Assembly: GCF_022539665.2 (NCBI RefSeq)
Contig: NC_081336.1
Span: 6,120,278 to 6,184,277 of the forward strand
Origin: Daphnia carinata
Taxonomy: Eukaryota > Arthropoda > Branchiopoda > Diplostraca > Daphniidae
DNA length: 64,000 bases
Reading direction: 5' to 3'
Below the pieces are notes generated by a model, which saw nothing but the letters and a program-made list of their open reading frames with translations, made no database searches and was not told where the DNA came from. How positions within the stretch are numbered: position 1 is the stretch's first letter; every line of letters starts with the position of its first letter. Below, in pieces: positions 27,701 to 39,484 of this stretch. A program made the translations under genes and the position numbers.

Positions 27701-28524
27701 TAGGGTATGAAAAATCAGTAACATACACATTTTTTCTTCTGCAAGACGACAAACCTACAAGAATTTTGTACTACATTTCGTCACTTTTCCATTCACCAAT
27801 TATCTCGTGAAATGTTTAAAAATCCCAGCAGAAAGAAACTGAAAGGCTTTCGAAAATTTTATAGGCCTCCGTTTGTGAATCATTTACAAAATATTCGTTT
27901 GCAGCATTAAAAGAAAAAAAACTCTAGCCAAACTCGACAACTGATTTTCCCAACCAGGTCCGCAACGTTGATTTCCCATAGCCTGTCTCCTTTGCGCTCA
28001 AATGTGGCCAACTCCCAATAATCAAAATACCAAAGAGGCTAACTTGCAGTCGACAGAAATTTATTCGATTGATTATACCCAAGATGGCGTTAATGTACCA
28101 GCAATTAATTAATTAGTTTCTGAATTAAATATCGCTATTATTTATAGAAGGAGCTGCACGTTAAAAAAGCGATATGTAATTCTCGATCAGTATACGTGAC
28201 ATTGGCAGCTTTTGTTATGGAAAAAAAAAGGTAGACAAAAAAACGACACCAGCACACCTACTGGTCTAGTTTAGTTAGGCAACAGTGAGCCTGTGCATAC
28301 CTGAGGTCAATAGGCAGGATAGATCGAAGTGTCATATATTAGTTTGACGTGAGCCACAACTCGTTGAACGAGCACACTGGTCGATAATTTTATTCGTGTC
28401 TTTGATTTTAGAGCAAGAGTTTTTACCTTTAAAAGGCTGGTGTTGATTAGTTTTATAAAAAAACGTATATTTAAAAGGAAAGAAATACTTAAGACTTGTT
28501 AATACGGCTTGATAGTTGGATACG

Positions 28525-30456
28525 ATGGCTACATCGGCAGTCCACGAGGCTGACGACCTTAACACTTGCGCTGTGTGTTTCGAACAGTACAACTTCGTCG
28601 ATCGCTTGCCCAAGTTTTTAAGCTGCCTTCATACCTTCTGTATCAGCTGTCTAGGAGTAATTTTTGTTACGAACTAGTTTCAGATTTTGTTTTCTTATTA
28701 GCCTAGAATTTTGTTCTGTGTGTCTACCACCTTTATTTTGCAGAAAATGCTACTAGATTCGTCGTCGATGACGATAAGTTGCCCGGCATGTCGAACTGTC
28801 ACTTCCCCTGGCGGTGGTCTGGTTAGTCTAAGAACTAATGAGCATGCTCTTAGAGTCTTGGAGCTACAAGAAAAAATCACTAATCTTAATTGTTCCAGCA
28901 GAAGGTCGGTTTAGATAACTTGTCATAGATCCTAACTGCATAGCTCTGTTTTAACTGAAACTGTAGGCAGCCAGCATGGTGTCATACCTGCGACGAACTG
29001 GCTGGTCTTTCCTGTCAATTCGGTGTGCATTCCATCACGCCTTTAGGAAATGACGTTGTGGAAAAGCATCTCTCGCAGAATCAAAAGAACAAAGTTCAGC
29101 TAAATCTCTCCTACGGTATGTCATACACTTTGTACGTCGACCGAATTGAAACTTAAACTTATTTTTGTGACTGAATCCGTTATCTACAGCGTTAGGACGA
29201 CGCATGGAAATAGACTCTTACTTAAAGTCCATGAAACAGAGTATTTCAATCTTAGATAAGCATGTGGCTCAGCTGAAAGAAGATAATGCTGTACAAATCA
29301 GCTTAGTCGAAGGTGACACACTGCCATTTATTTTAGACCTCTAGCGTGTCAAATGTCAAAGACGTATATTTCAATGTAATATTTTTTTATATTAGGAATT
29401 TTACATGAAATGGAATTACACCAGACGTGCGATGCTTCAAGAGGTAACTCAAAACGCCAGCAAAGCAGTCAACCCGTAGAAGTGGAAGCCGAATCAGCCT
29501 ACTCTTCAGCTTTGTCGCTTGCCCAAACATTTGAGGGAGCCAAAAACATTCTGATTTCCATGAACGTGGAAACAATTGACGGCAAAATGGCGCCAGCACT
29601 CCCGTGGCTCAATCGTATTAAATTGTGCCTTATGAACCAAATCGACGACAAGGCAGTTAATGCAGCAGGACTTAACATTCTTTCATTCATTTTGCTCCTT
29701 CAGCTTCAGCAAAATCGTCACCAGCAGCAAGTGAACGCGCCTGTTTCACCTTCTGTACCGTCAACCTCTCAAATCACGACGTCACCCAACAATACGGTTT
29801 CAATGCTTCGCTCTTTTCTTCTGCCACAACAGCTTCATTCAAACCATCAATATTGCTCCATGACGGTGGAAGTGAACTTTGATAAGGTAGGAGCATAACT
29901 TTTAAGTTGAAAACGAGTAAAAACTTTTGAACTATACGTTATATTTCAGAAAGCAACTCTACTTTTTCAATTGGCTCCTCAAGCCTCTTCCGAGCTTAAG
30001 AGCATCTTTATTCGTTCGTTTTCATCGACGTACGCCAGCTATTTTCAGTCGGTCGTAGTGAAGGTAAATTTCAATTCCTAGATTTCTTCTTAAAATTTTC
30101 TTTATATTTTTACTAACCTTTTGATTTCTGTTGTGCAGGCAGGAATCAGCCTTTTTGTTGTATTCGGTTCACCTTACAATAGCCGTAGTCTAATGACCTT
30201 CCAGGGAGAGAATGCCTATTACCAACGTCCCTTTATTATGGAGCGTGGAGATGTTGGCATTTACTACAGCAATGGACCGCAGCACAACGGGGTCTATGAT
30301 ATGGTCATATTGCTGGCTCCCTTTTCAGACCGTAATGTAAGACGTGCTCCGCTTGTCGCTCGTTTAATGAATGGTGTCGAATTCTGCCATTCTCTAAGTC
30401 ATTTAAAATTGCACGAGCGGGCTTCATGCAAAGTTGTTCACTGTGCAATTTTTTAA
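28525..30456 (+). CDS. RING / B-box-like protein with C-terminal cyclophilin-like domain
   Basis: Seven exons: 28525-28656, 28744-28904, 28967-29115, 29190-29312, 29396-29886, 29950-30063, 30139-30456; 495 residues, all phases consistent. A complete C3HC4 RING has its eight ligands at C15, C18, C34, H36, C39, C42, C57 and C60, so an E3 ubiquitin-ligase role is inferred. Exon 3 has a WCHTC...C segment, a possible degenerate B-box. Exon 4 encodes a helix likely to form a coiled coil (MEIDSYLKSMKQSISILDKH). The middle is Ser/Gln-rich. From about residue 343 the chain fits a cyclophilin fold: GENAYYQRPFIMERGDVGIY followed by GPQHNG aligns with the GEKF..FILKHTGPGILS..GPNTNG region of cyclophilin A. 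The His of the LDGKH segment and the GFMCQGGDFT loop are not preserved, so isomerase activity is doubtful. I know of no named orthologue. Confidence 0.85.
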
Positions 30457-31651
30457 GCTCTGATTTTTAGAAATTGAACTGACGTTTTTAAACCCAAATG
30501 ACGCATGAAGTGTGAATATTTTTCGGACGCAATAGATGTCGTGCAGTACTATATCAATACAAGTTTATGACAAAACCTTGCTTTAGAGTCTAGCAGAATC
30601 CATTGGTTTTAGGAAATTCAAGGAAGCACGCCATATTGCGTGCTTCTTGTAAAACAATATAGAAAAATAAAAAATTCGACTAACGAGTGCGGAATATGCT
30701 ACAACTTACGAGTCGACCATATGTTTAGTGAATATCCGCCGAATACTGTCAACAGTAAAACGAACCCGAAACTGACAACTTAAAATCAAAACTATGAAAT
30801 TTCGATAAAAAATTTAATACGGTATTTTAGAAAAAAAAAATCGTTTTTTGAATAATGGACACGTTGCTTTGTGGGTTTTACTTACATATCTCGATCGTCG
30901 GTACGTGATTCTACATGTCTGAATTTGAATTTTTTACGGGCATCAACATCGTAATAGAGTGGAACCGAAAAACAGCCACATCAAAAAAGATTTATACTTT
31001 TATATTTTATTTAACATTTATACACCACGAAAAAATCGAAACGTCAGTAAGTTTTGATTTGACACCAGCAATGCGTAATCCCAATGTATTTATTATGAGT
31101 TCAGCTCTCCGTTCCATAGAAGCAATGCATAGTTTTGTGCATGACACAATTCTGCATAACAAACGGGTCGCTATTTTTCTCGAAAACCACTATCTGTCCT
31201 GACTAAAGTTAGTGGCACAAACAGAGATAGCATGAAAGAGACATGATTTTTGTACTATCTATTTGAACCTTATCTTGACAATTGAGTTTCCAAACGTCGT
31301 AACTTACATTGTACGTTAACCCACTAAAATACACTTACATCGACGAATGCTGAATGCGAAAACAGAACAACAAGATTTTTTGGCTTGAATCAAATCGCAC
31401 CAAGAAAAAGCGCGATTTCGTTGTCAATGTACAATCTGTTTTATTCATAAATATAAGAGAATCTAGGTCATGCAAATAAACAACGGACGATCAATTCCCA
31501 CAAAGAGGCGATTTCACTGCGTCGGATATATATAACAAGGTGAGCTTTCCATGTCCAGCAATCCCACGTTAAAGCTTAACATACCAATCTTTATCCTGAC
31601 TTAAATACATTCCCTTCTTCATACGATAAATTATTGCTGTTTTCCGGAATA
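30457..31651. other. Intergenic gap between convergent genes
   Basis: AT-rich sequence between the stop of the RING-cyclophilin gene and the stop of the minus-strand lipase. AATAAA is present near 30664 (+), about 200 bp past the RING gene. On the minus strand an AATAAA-type signal lies near 31440, about 210 bp past the lipase stop. No other gene is seen. Confidence 0.6.
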
Positions 31652-34475
31652 CTACGGGCATGGGCCTGAAGGCAGGAAATGTAACAACGATGCGTACTCA
31701 TTGGGATAGATGGAAGATTCTACATGATTTTTTTCGTCAAGAAAGTAGTGTGCCATTAAGGCATCGTGTCTGGCTGTTAGGGCTAAAATTTCATCGAATG
31801 AATCGTCACTAAAGAACGGGGTCGACGAGTATTGACCCTCATGGCTAGAACGAGAACAGAGTTAGTTATTGCGAAATCAGGAAATTAAATGAATTTTGCA
31901 TACCTCGACCCGAGATTAAAAGTAAATCCGAAGTTGACATGGTTTCTTACATTTGCTTCCTTGTTGTCGACCGAAGATGGATTTGCTAGGAAAAGATGTG
32001 TTTTGGAGAAAAGTAAGATTACTGAAGTAATTTTCTTAAATGTTGGAGAAGAGCATACCATCATGACCAAATTCGGTGACAGCCAGCTGGCAGGAAAGTC
32101 GTGTACTGCAAGGCGTTCGCTTTTTAATGATTTCCATGATCAAGCTCAATATAAACGTCATGAAGGAGTCGGCAGCTCCTTTTAAATTTGTTCCTACTGT
32201 TGACATGGTTGGAGCACTATCAGCGAACCTAGAACAGTAACTTCATTAAGACAATAATATAAAGGCACATTTATGACGCGTACGGACACGTCCGATCTTG
32301 AATGAAAGGCGTAGTTCGGATTCCGTAGAATTTAGAATAAATTATAGAACAGAATTAATCCTGAAGTATTTTTCTTTTGTTTTACTTGAGAAACGTGGCG
32401 TAAACAACATCAACTGGTATGACGTAGGGCAGGCTTAAAATAGAGAGTAGTCTCATTCCTCGGTGTCGGAAAATCCAATTCATCAGGCCTTCGTTGGCTT
32501 GCGCGATAGCGTTCTGCAGCGTTAGACTGACAGTTTCCGGTAAACGATCGATAATAACCATCTATAAAATCAATAATTGATAGGAATTGGAAACATTATA
32601 ATATCTCTCGATTCCTTCGTTCACTCGTTTAGATGATTGCTTATATAAAATTACAGTTACTCATCTCTCCGATATTGACGGCTTTGAAATTCAGTCACCT
32701 CAAATACTAAAAATGAAAATGAGATGAGTAAAGGCAAACAATAAACAGGCACTTACTTGCTTTTGTGTCTCACACTCAAGACAATCGATATCGGTCGCTG
32801 CAGTGCTGGTGACAGGATTGACCGTCGAAACGCATTGGTCGCATGCGACTAGGTTATTTTGCTGAATAAACAGACGAGCATCATCGAAGCCTTGTTGGCA
32901 AATCTTCGATAAAGTCTGTATCAAATATGCAACTTAAATTAATTCCATGCCAATAATCATGTAAAAGAATCCCAATTACAAGTAGAGGTCGCTGCTAACC
33001 TCTGGTTTCGGAGGAAACATGATGTGTGCCAATCGATACAAATTTGTCCTGGACAGCTCAATACTCGTATTGGCAAATACCACCTGAAAATCAAATGAAC
33101 GACAGGGCATTTTTGAACACATCTCTTCTTTATTTTGTTTTTGTGGGAAGGTAGACCTTATCTGACGAAGACTTACGTGGATCAGTCTTGATGTATCTTT
33201 ATCTCGTGCTAATTCATAAGAATAAATTTATTAAAATAAATTTTATATACGTATATTTGACTTTCATATTTACGGCAGATGTCTGATTCTCCGCAAAACG
33301 GAGACACGGTTATCGTATGCTCGTCGAGAACAAGAAGATTGTCGCTTAGGCCGCCGTCCATGTAACGAACGCCGCGGAATTTAGGTGGAATCATACCAGA
33401 AAAGAAAGGGATGAAGCAACTGCACGTTATGGCCTGATTGTATTTTAAAAAGTAGTTTGAAAGTAGCTATACGAATTTTGAATGAAGTGAAATGACATGA
33501 GACCGACCTGAATTAATTCGTCTTTGGTGTCGAAGTGTTTAAGGATGATATTTTTACCATCGTACACTCGAGTTACAGAAATGTGAATCTTTCCGTTGAC
33601 CCGTAAATGGGCGTCGTCAGGAAGGTTCTGAAAAACGAAAAACAATATATTAATTATATCATGTTCACGTTTTATTTCTGACAAGGAAGTTTCCCGTTAT
33701 CGAAATATTCTTTTCTTTCGAATTTTTTTTCCAATAAATGTGCATTCATTTCGGGAGTCATTCGTTTCGTAATGAAACAGGGTAGACAACAGATATTCCT
33801 AGAGTACCTTTTCAAGTCCGTGTCTCAATAGGTTATGAATGTTAAACGAGGGGCTGAAAGGTCCTAACATTCGACTACGGGCTTGCATCGCGACTTGGAG
33901 TACATGACTCGTTATTTCTCCTTTTTTTTTTAAGGCAAATACAAAAAAACAAAACAAAATACATTAATCAGTAGGGATTTCCCCCTCTTCTACACACTTA
34001 TCTTACAAAAGAAAAATCTGATTAATTTCGAATCGACAACGATTTAAAACTAAATAATGATGGCATCAATAATCATTATGTAAAACGATACATAATATAC
34101 CATATGCAATCAAACCAATGTTTAACGCCACGGGTACGACATATTTTTAAAATAAATAAATAAACAAAAATTTTTTTGATACTGTACATCGCGGAGTAAC
34201 CGCAGAAAAGAAGATTTCTTTTATTTACCTAACGGTGCATCGCACAAAAGACAGGCGGCAGCTATGGCACCCGCAGACGCCCCAGATACTTTTTTTAGAT
34301 ACAAATCTGGAGCATATCTACACATTAGTTGAACAGGTGATAATTACACAGTCTTTTTAAAAAAGGTAAACAATCCAATGCAGGTAGTTACTTACTTTCT
34401 CAAGCAGGCTGCAACACCAACATGATATATACCCATGAAACCACAGCCGGCGAACGACAGATTCATCTTTCTCAT
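31652..34475 (-). CDS. bmm: Patatin-like triglyceride lipase (brummer / ATGL / PNPLA2 type)
   Basis: Hydrolyses stored triacylglycerol at lipid droplets. Twelve exons: 34475-34396, 34317-34229, 33920-33808, 33627-33508, 33433-33274, 33208-33177 (32 nt), 33083-33000, 32915-32757, 32561-32386, 32228-32059, 31985-31904, 31844-31652; 485 residues, close to fly Brummer and human ATGL, all phases consistent. The oxyanion loop GCGFMG is at residues 10-15, the nucleophile S41 lies in GASAG, and the catalytic Asp is D160 in YMDGGLSDN, giving the Ser-Asp dyad. LGPFSPSFN and [12 protein letters not shown] are typical of the family. The ATG at 34475 sits directly after a TTGCAG acceptor, so a 5' UTR exon probably lies upstream. 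Orthology is firm; droplet localisation is inferred from the family. Confidence 0.95.
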
Positions 34476-36158
34476 TCTGCAAGATGACACTTGCTGTTTT
34501 GCAACAAGATTGAAAGAAAACTTTGCACCATACGGTGTTTGTCGTTGTTTTTGCTTTTTAACGAAAAGATGTCTACTAGAAGTTTAGTTCACTGACATTT
34601 TCTAAACGTTTGCTTATCAAATGCAAATGAAGCAACGAAGTTTTTTCATGTAGAACGAAGCCAACAGAAAGCGTTAAAACAGTGAATTTTGATGGGAAAG
34701 AACAAGTCGAGAACTATTTTATTTCAGAGAAGACAGTCAACTGGTTACTTCAGTTGTTTGACAGCTGCTTTTCAATAAATAGTCGAGAGAAAAATAGAAA
34801 GTACTTTGGCCTCAGACTGCCCGATCAGATAAACCGTGCCTTCAGACGTCCAAAGGCTCCAAGGTTAGTCTGTGATCGTCTATTAATCGATATCAGTATT
34901 CACTATCGATTTCTGACCGAGAAAAGATAGTTTGTCTGTTACGTTTCTTTTTTTGTTTTCGTGCATTTTGCCAGCTTGTCTTGGCACAGTTTTCTTGCAG
35001 CTCTTTTTGCAACACGCTATCTTAATTTCGTGGAAGATATGATTCGTAGAATCTGAAAACGATTTTATAATTAATAGCACTCCATACGATCATTATTTTC
35101 ACACAGATTTATGTAAAATTGTGCAATTAAAATTACGCAATTTCACCCAAGTGGATGCTTTTTTTTCAAATTTGACACTAGATTAGAAGTTCAACGTCAT
35201 ACTTGTAGGACTTTTACAGCAATGTTTGAATGCAACTGGTGTTAAACTGAGTATTATGATGAATATTTTAATTCACACGGAATTGTTTGGAATATTTTTT
35301 CGATGAATGTGACCCAAATGAAAATGACCGATCTCTAGGCAATGCGACGTTTCTGATTCAAAGTTCGATGTCAAATAGCATTGTATGCAAATGACACTGC
35401 CAAGCAAAAAGGGGCCATGTTTTGATCGGAACCTAATTTCGTTATATTCGCTAAATACGCATTTTCCTCGCAAGCCATGAATGGTTCCAGATCAAAATAT
35501 TATTTCTCATTATACATTGATCAACGGTGGTATCAATGGCTCCCACGCGCATTAAACTAGATGTGTGTCAAATGTATGTGGGCAAGAAGTGTCAAGTAAA
35601 ATGAAAACTGGGCGAGACATGAAACATATGGCGAAAGATGACAACTAATAAAGCTAGACAATCCTTTATCCGTAGGTCTAATGATTCTTTTTCTCGCTGC
35701 TTCCTGTATAAATAAACAACTGGGTCATAACGTTTTGCGGTTGTTGACGCATCTCCGAAAACAAAAACGAACGAAAAAAGTGTCGGTGATGGCGCAGTTT
35801 CGTATATGCTATGAAGTGACGTACTTAATAAGGAAATCGTAGACTTTGAACCGAACGAAATGTCGCATTTGCGATGAGAACATGAACAGATAAGCGTGTA
35901 TTTGAGTGAATACGACGAAAATATTGAGATTAAATTATATTAAACAAACAACTTCAGCACATGTAGATTGCTTGTGCAACCGACCGCAGTATAAGCCGGG
36001 ACTGTGGAAACGGTCGTAATAAATAAAACGCATGCAAAAAACACAAACAGAAGAAGACCATGGGTGCTACGAGACATTTAGAAATCTATCGTTTAGCCAT
36101 AATGTAAGAATATTGACTAGATTCTTCATCAAATACATTCTTTTTTTATTTTTAGGTT
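34476..36158. other. Gap between the lipase start and the tyrosine hydroxylase stop
   Basis: Should contain the promoter and 5' UTR exon of the minus-strand lipase and the 3' end of tyrosine hydroxylase. A minus-strand AATAAA lies a few bases past the tyrosine hydroxylase stop, near 36145. I recognise no other gene. Confidence 0.5.
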
Positions 36159-39100
36159 TTACTTCATCTTGTGCAGGGCGGTGCAGACATGAGACAGATC
36201 CGTCTGGACTTGTTTGGTAACACTAGCCAGCGCAGTAAGCGAGTCAACGACTTCGGCAGTTTGCGTGAACGGATTATAGCAGACTTCGTAAGGTCGACGT
36301 ATGTTCTCTGCCACCCAACCGCTAATAATAATTTTTTAAAAATTAGAAAATACATTTTTTAAAAAGGAAAAAAGGGAATGATTGGTGATAATTTTTGATT
36401 TTTGTGACAGATGTATTTCAATGTTACTAACCGGAATTTTTGAAGGGCATCTTCCAGACTTTCAGCCACAAAATAGACATCTTGATAATCCTGATCCTGA
36501 TAGGGCTGTACGGCGCAGACGTTCGGATCAAAGGGCAACAGACTAGGTTTCCCGGATAGAGCATGTTTCAGTTCTCCGTAGCTAGACAGCAAACCGGCTC
36601 CGTATGCGCGAAGTTCCCCGTTTTGTTTGCACAACCCAAATTCGACAGTGAACCAATACATCTACGTCGCAAACAAAAACAAATTCATAGGAGCGTGTTT
36701 ATGTATCAAATCGCAATATTATATGGGTAAAAACACAAAAATCAAAACAAAGTACTACCGTCGAGAATTTTTCAATGTCACTGTCGCTTGCCCCTAGCGA
36801 GGCTAAACCCAATTCTTGGGAAAATTGTGCAAAATTTTTGTCGGCCAAGATTGGAACATGTCCCAACAGCTCGTGAATAGAATCCCTATTTCAAAGAATT
36901 TTAATAGCATAATATTATATAATTTTTTGTATTGTTTTTTTTTTTTCTGTTGTTTAGGCTTACGGTTCCGGAGAGTGATACGGAGAGGAAGAATGACGAA
37001 TGTATCTGGTATAAAATAAATAAATGATAATTAAAATTGAGTATCCATTCGTATGTAGGCTCTCATTGGAAACGTACTGAGTGCATTGAAATACGCGATA
37101 CGCCAAGCTTGCAAGAAAATCGCGAGCCGTTAACAAACCAGCTGCTGGACGAAGAGAAAAGCCCGTCCTTCCTGCATTTTTATGAACATTTAAATGCAAA
37201 TGTGAGTTAGTATTTTCAAAGGGAGTACTTTTGAGAAAGTTGGAAATGTCCTCTAGCTGCGGAATGTTGTCTGCCGCGTATCCGCATTCCTTTTGCAGTA
37301 GAGAAAGAGCTTCCAAATGTTGGCGACACGCGTGTTTTGGCAACAGTGACATCAGTTCTGTGTAAACAGCTTTCCAAGTGTTTTTGTCTTCGAGCGAATA
37401 CTCGACGCGTGGAATAGGCTCTCCGCTATTGAAAAATGTCAATCGAATCTGATATTGTTGATCACAGAAATACTAGTCCAAAATCAAAAATACTGTTTGT
37501 AATTGAAAGCAATATCGGCAATTTCTTGACGCCGTTTTCGATAGACAGCGTCAGTAAACCCAGGATGGCCTTGATCTAGATCTGGTTCGTAACGTGTCAC
37601 CAAATGATTGCATAAATCCAATTCAGAGATATGTTTTGGGAACCAGATTTCTGTTTATTAATGAAGAGTTACTTAATTAATAAAATTGTGTCCTCTCGAT
37701 AGCCAAATAATGCAGCATTCGTCTTACCTGGTATGTCTCCAACAAAGTTGGTTGCACTGGCGACCGTTACACGACTAAGCGATGTACTTTGCTTCAGTAA
37801 TTTGAGTAGGGATATAAGATTGTCGCGAGCAATGTCTAGTTTCAAAATCACTTCAAATTGGGGTTCTTCTTTGTTGTACGATGGACGTGATTCCACATGC
37901 AACAATGACCCCTTGCAATGCTGATTTAAACGAATAAATTGTTACTGAACACGAATCAACATTTGTTAAAACAAAATGGTTTACCTGTATAGTTTTGAAT
38001 GTACGCGATAGCGTAACCATTTCTTCGCGCATACGGATAATTATCGCCACTAAAAGTCTTCCGTTTTCTCCGACGGTAAAAGCTTCTTCCGATAAGACGA
38101 GTTCCTCCTGCGACGTCGAATTTTCTGTGCTTGCAATAACTTTTTTTTTTGCAGAATTCGTTTGGAACTTATCGGATGATTATTTTGAACTTACCACGAG
38201 AGAGTGAATTTTCGTGAAGTAAATTTTCTCGATTCTCTCTGTTCACTTTTGATTCGAAACGTGCGTCGTCCACCAGAGACCGACGTCTTCCGGTATATCC
38301 GTTCTATTGCCATTAATGGCGCATATACGCTTAGTAAATTGGTTGGCAAGATTACATTGGAAAATTAACATGCACGATAGCATAATTTGCTAGAGAGAAG
38401 CTTCTTGAGGAACACAAGATCAACGTATTTTTATCGAATTTGCATTCTAAATGCGTGTAATTCGATATAGCTTGGGAGCTATTTCTCATAAGCGGGAAAA
38501 CAGAATAAACCATGGCAGAGATTTCCATCCTTTGACGAACTACTATCTCACTATGTGTCGTATCATGCGTTTGTCTATAGTTGATTGGATCATGAAGCAA
38601 CATGCATGTCGGCATCTTGACTGGATTTCTCCACATAAAATGAAACCTTATTTTGGAAAAAAAAATTCCGCCTGTTGTGCAATAAACCCGAGAGATTATG
38701 GCAAAAGACACAAATTTTCCGTGTTCTTATCCTGTCTTCAACCGAGCGCATTTATTATTTTTTCAATGATTTTCTCCAGTTTTTATGTTCCACAAGGCTA
38801 CCCTAACTTGCTGTTATATTATCGACAAAAACAGGGTATTGTTCTCATTGCCTCTTATCTGTTATTTTGCAACAAACGAAATTGTTGTATACGTAAATAG
38901 CAAAATTTTTCTTTGTCACAAAATAATTAATTTGTCTCGGGTGTAAGGTCAAAGTGAAGACGAAACTTATAACAGTTTACCAGCCACTACAGTCAAATGT
39001 GCAAATTCTAAATGAATCAGAAGCGAGTACCATCTCAAAAGATGGATTAAATAGTGCGCCATTATTCGCTTATTGAAACGGCGCTAAGAATTGAATGTCA

Positions 39101-39484
39101 TAATGAAACAGCAAAAGGAATAGAAGCCCCAAGTGCCATAATAACCGAGCGCTTTCATGACGTGATCATTCAGCCGCTCTAGTTAGGGAATTCCCTGTTG
39201 CTTGACACCCTCTAGATTGCGACTTTTATTGTGTTTATTAGAAAAAAAATCATAATCTTTTTAACTATGGAATTTATACTTAAACCAAGAACTGAACTCT
39301 GTTAAACGCGAAATCGGATAGCATTGTTACACACGGAATGTGTTAAGGATAGTCTTGGACGTACCTCAATACTATAGGATTTTTTCATGACGAACTGTTC
39401 TCGACCGGAATGAAAAGAAGTAATGCCTCCGGCTGCATTGGCCGGGTTCACAGCAATTTTCGGCGAAACAGACGTTGCTGACAT
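36159..39484 (-). CDS. ple: Tyrosine 3-monooxygenase (tyrosine hydroxylase, pale)
   Basis: Converts tyrosine to L-DOPA using tetrahydrobiopterin and Fe(II): the first step to dopamine and, in arthropods, cuticle tanning. Eleven exons: 39484-39365, 38303-38195, about 38124-37985, 37920-37728, 37650-37494, 37425-37229, 37171-37078, 37005-36964 (42 nt), 36885-36759, 36661-36432, 36321-36159; about 523 residues. N-terminal [13 protein letters not shown] and [13 protein letters not shown] match the fly enzyme, and RRRSL corresponds to the PKA-regulated serine region. The ACT-like regulatory region is followed by the catalytic core ([29 protein letters not shown]). Iron ligands H355 and H360 are in HELLGH and E400 is in [13 protein letters not shown], at the family spacing of 5 and 40. 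AVQPYQDQ favours tyrosine over phenylalanine or tryptophan hydroxylase. The exon 3 start is uncertain by five codons: acceptors at 38124 and 38139 share a phase. Confidence 0.96.

Larger units (their letters stand above)
13705..28524. other. 14.8-kb gene-poor stretch
   Basis: I find no supported protein-coding gene, tRNA or rRNA. Open frames here are short, overlap on both strands and lack family motifs. The missing 5' exon(s) and promoter of the TRPC gene probably lie here: the first recognised exon (13704-13517) needs an upstream donor in phase 0. Contents I can name are two fields of degenerate repeats (about 24450-24870 and 26930-27700), a C16 run at 23342 and a short AAAC microsatellite near 19066. 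A decayed transposable-element origin for part of this is possible but not shown. Confidence 0.5.

Noticed and set aside
28657-28743. Reading on past the first RING exon as a truncated protein
   Set aside because: A clean GT..AG intron joins to the exon supplying the last two RING cysteines.
38451-38900. A 149-codon plus-strand open frame overlapping a 119-codon minus-strand one
   Set aside because: It lies wholly in intron 1 of tyrosine hydroxylase, has no domain signature, and the overlap on both strands points to chance openness.
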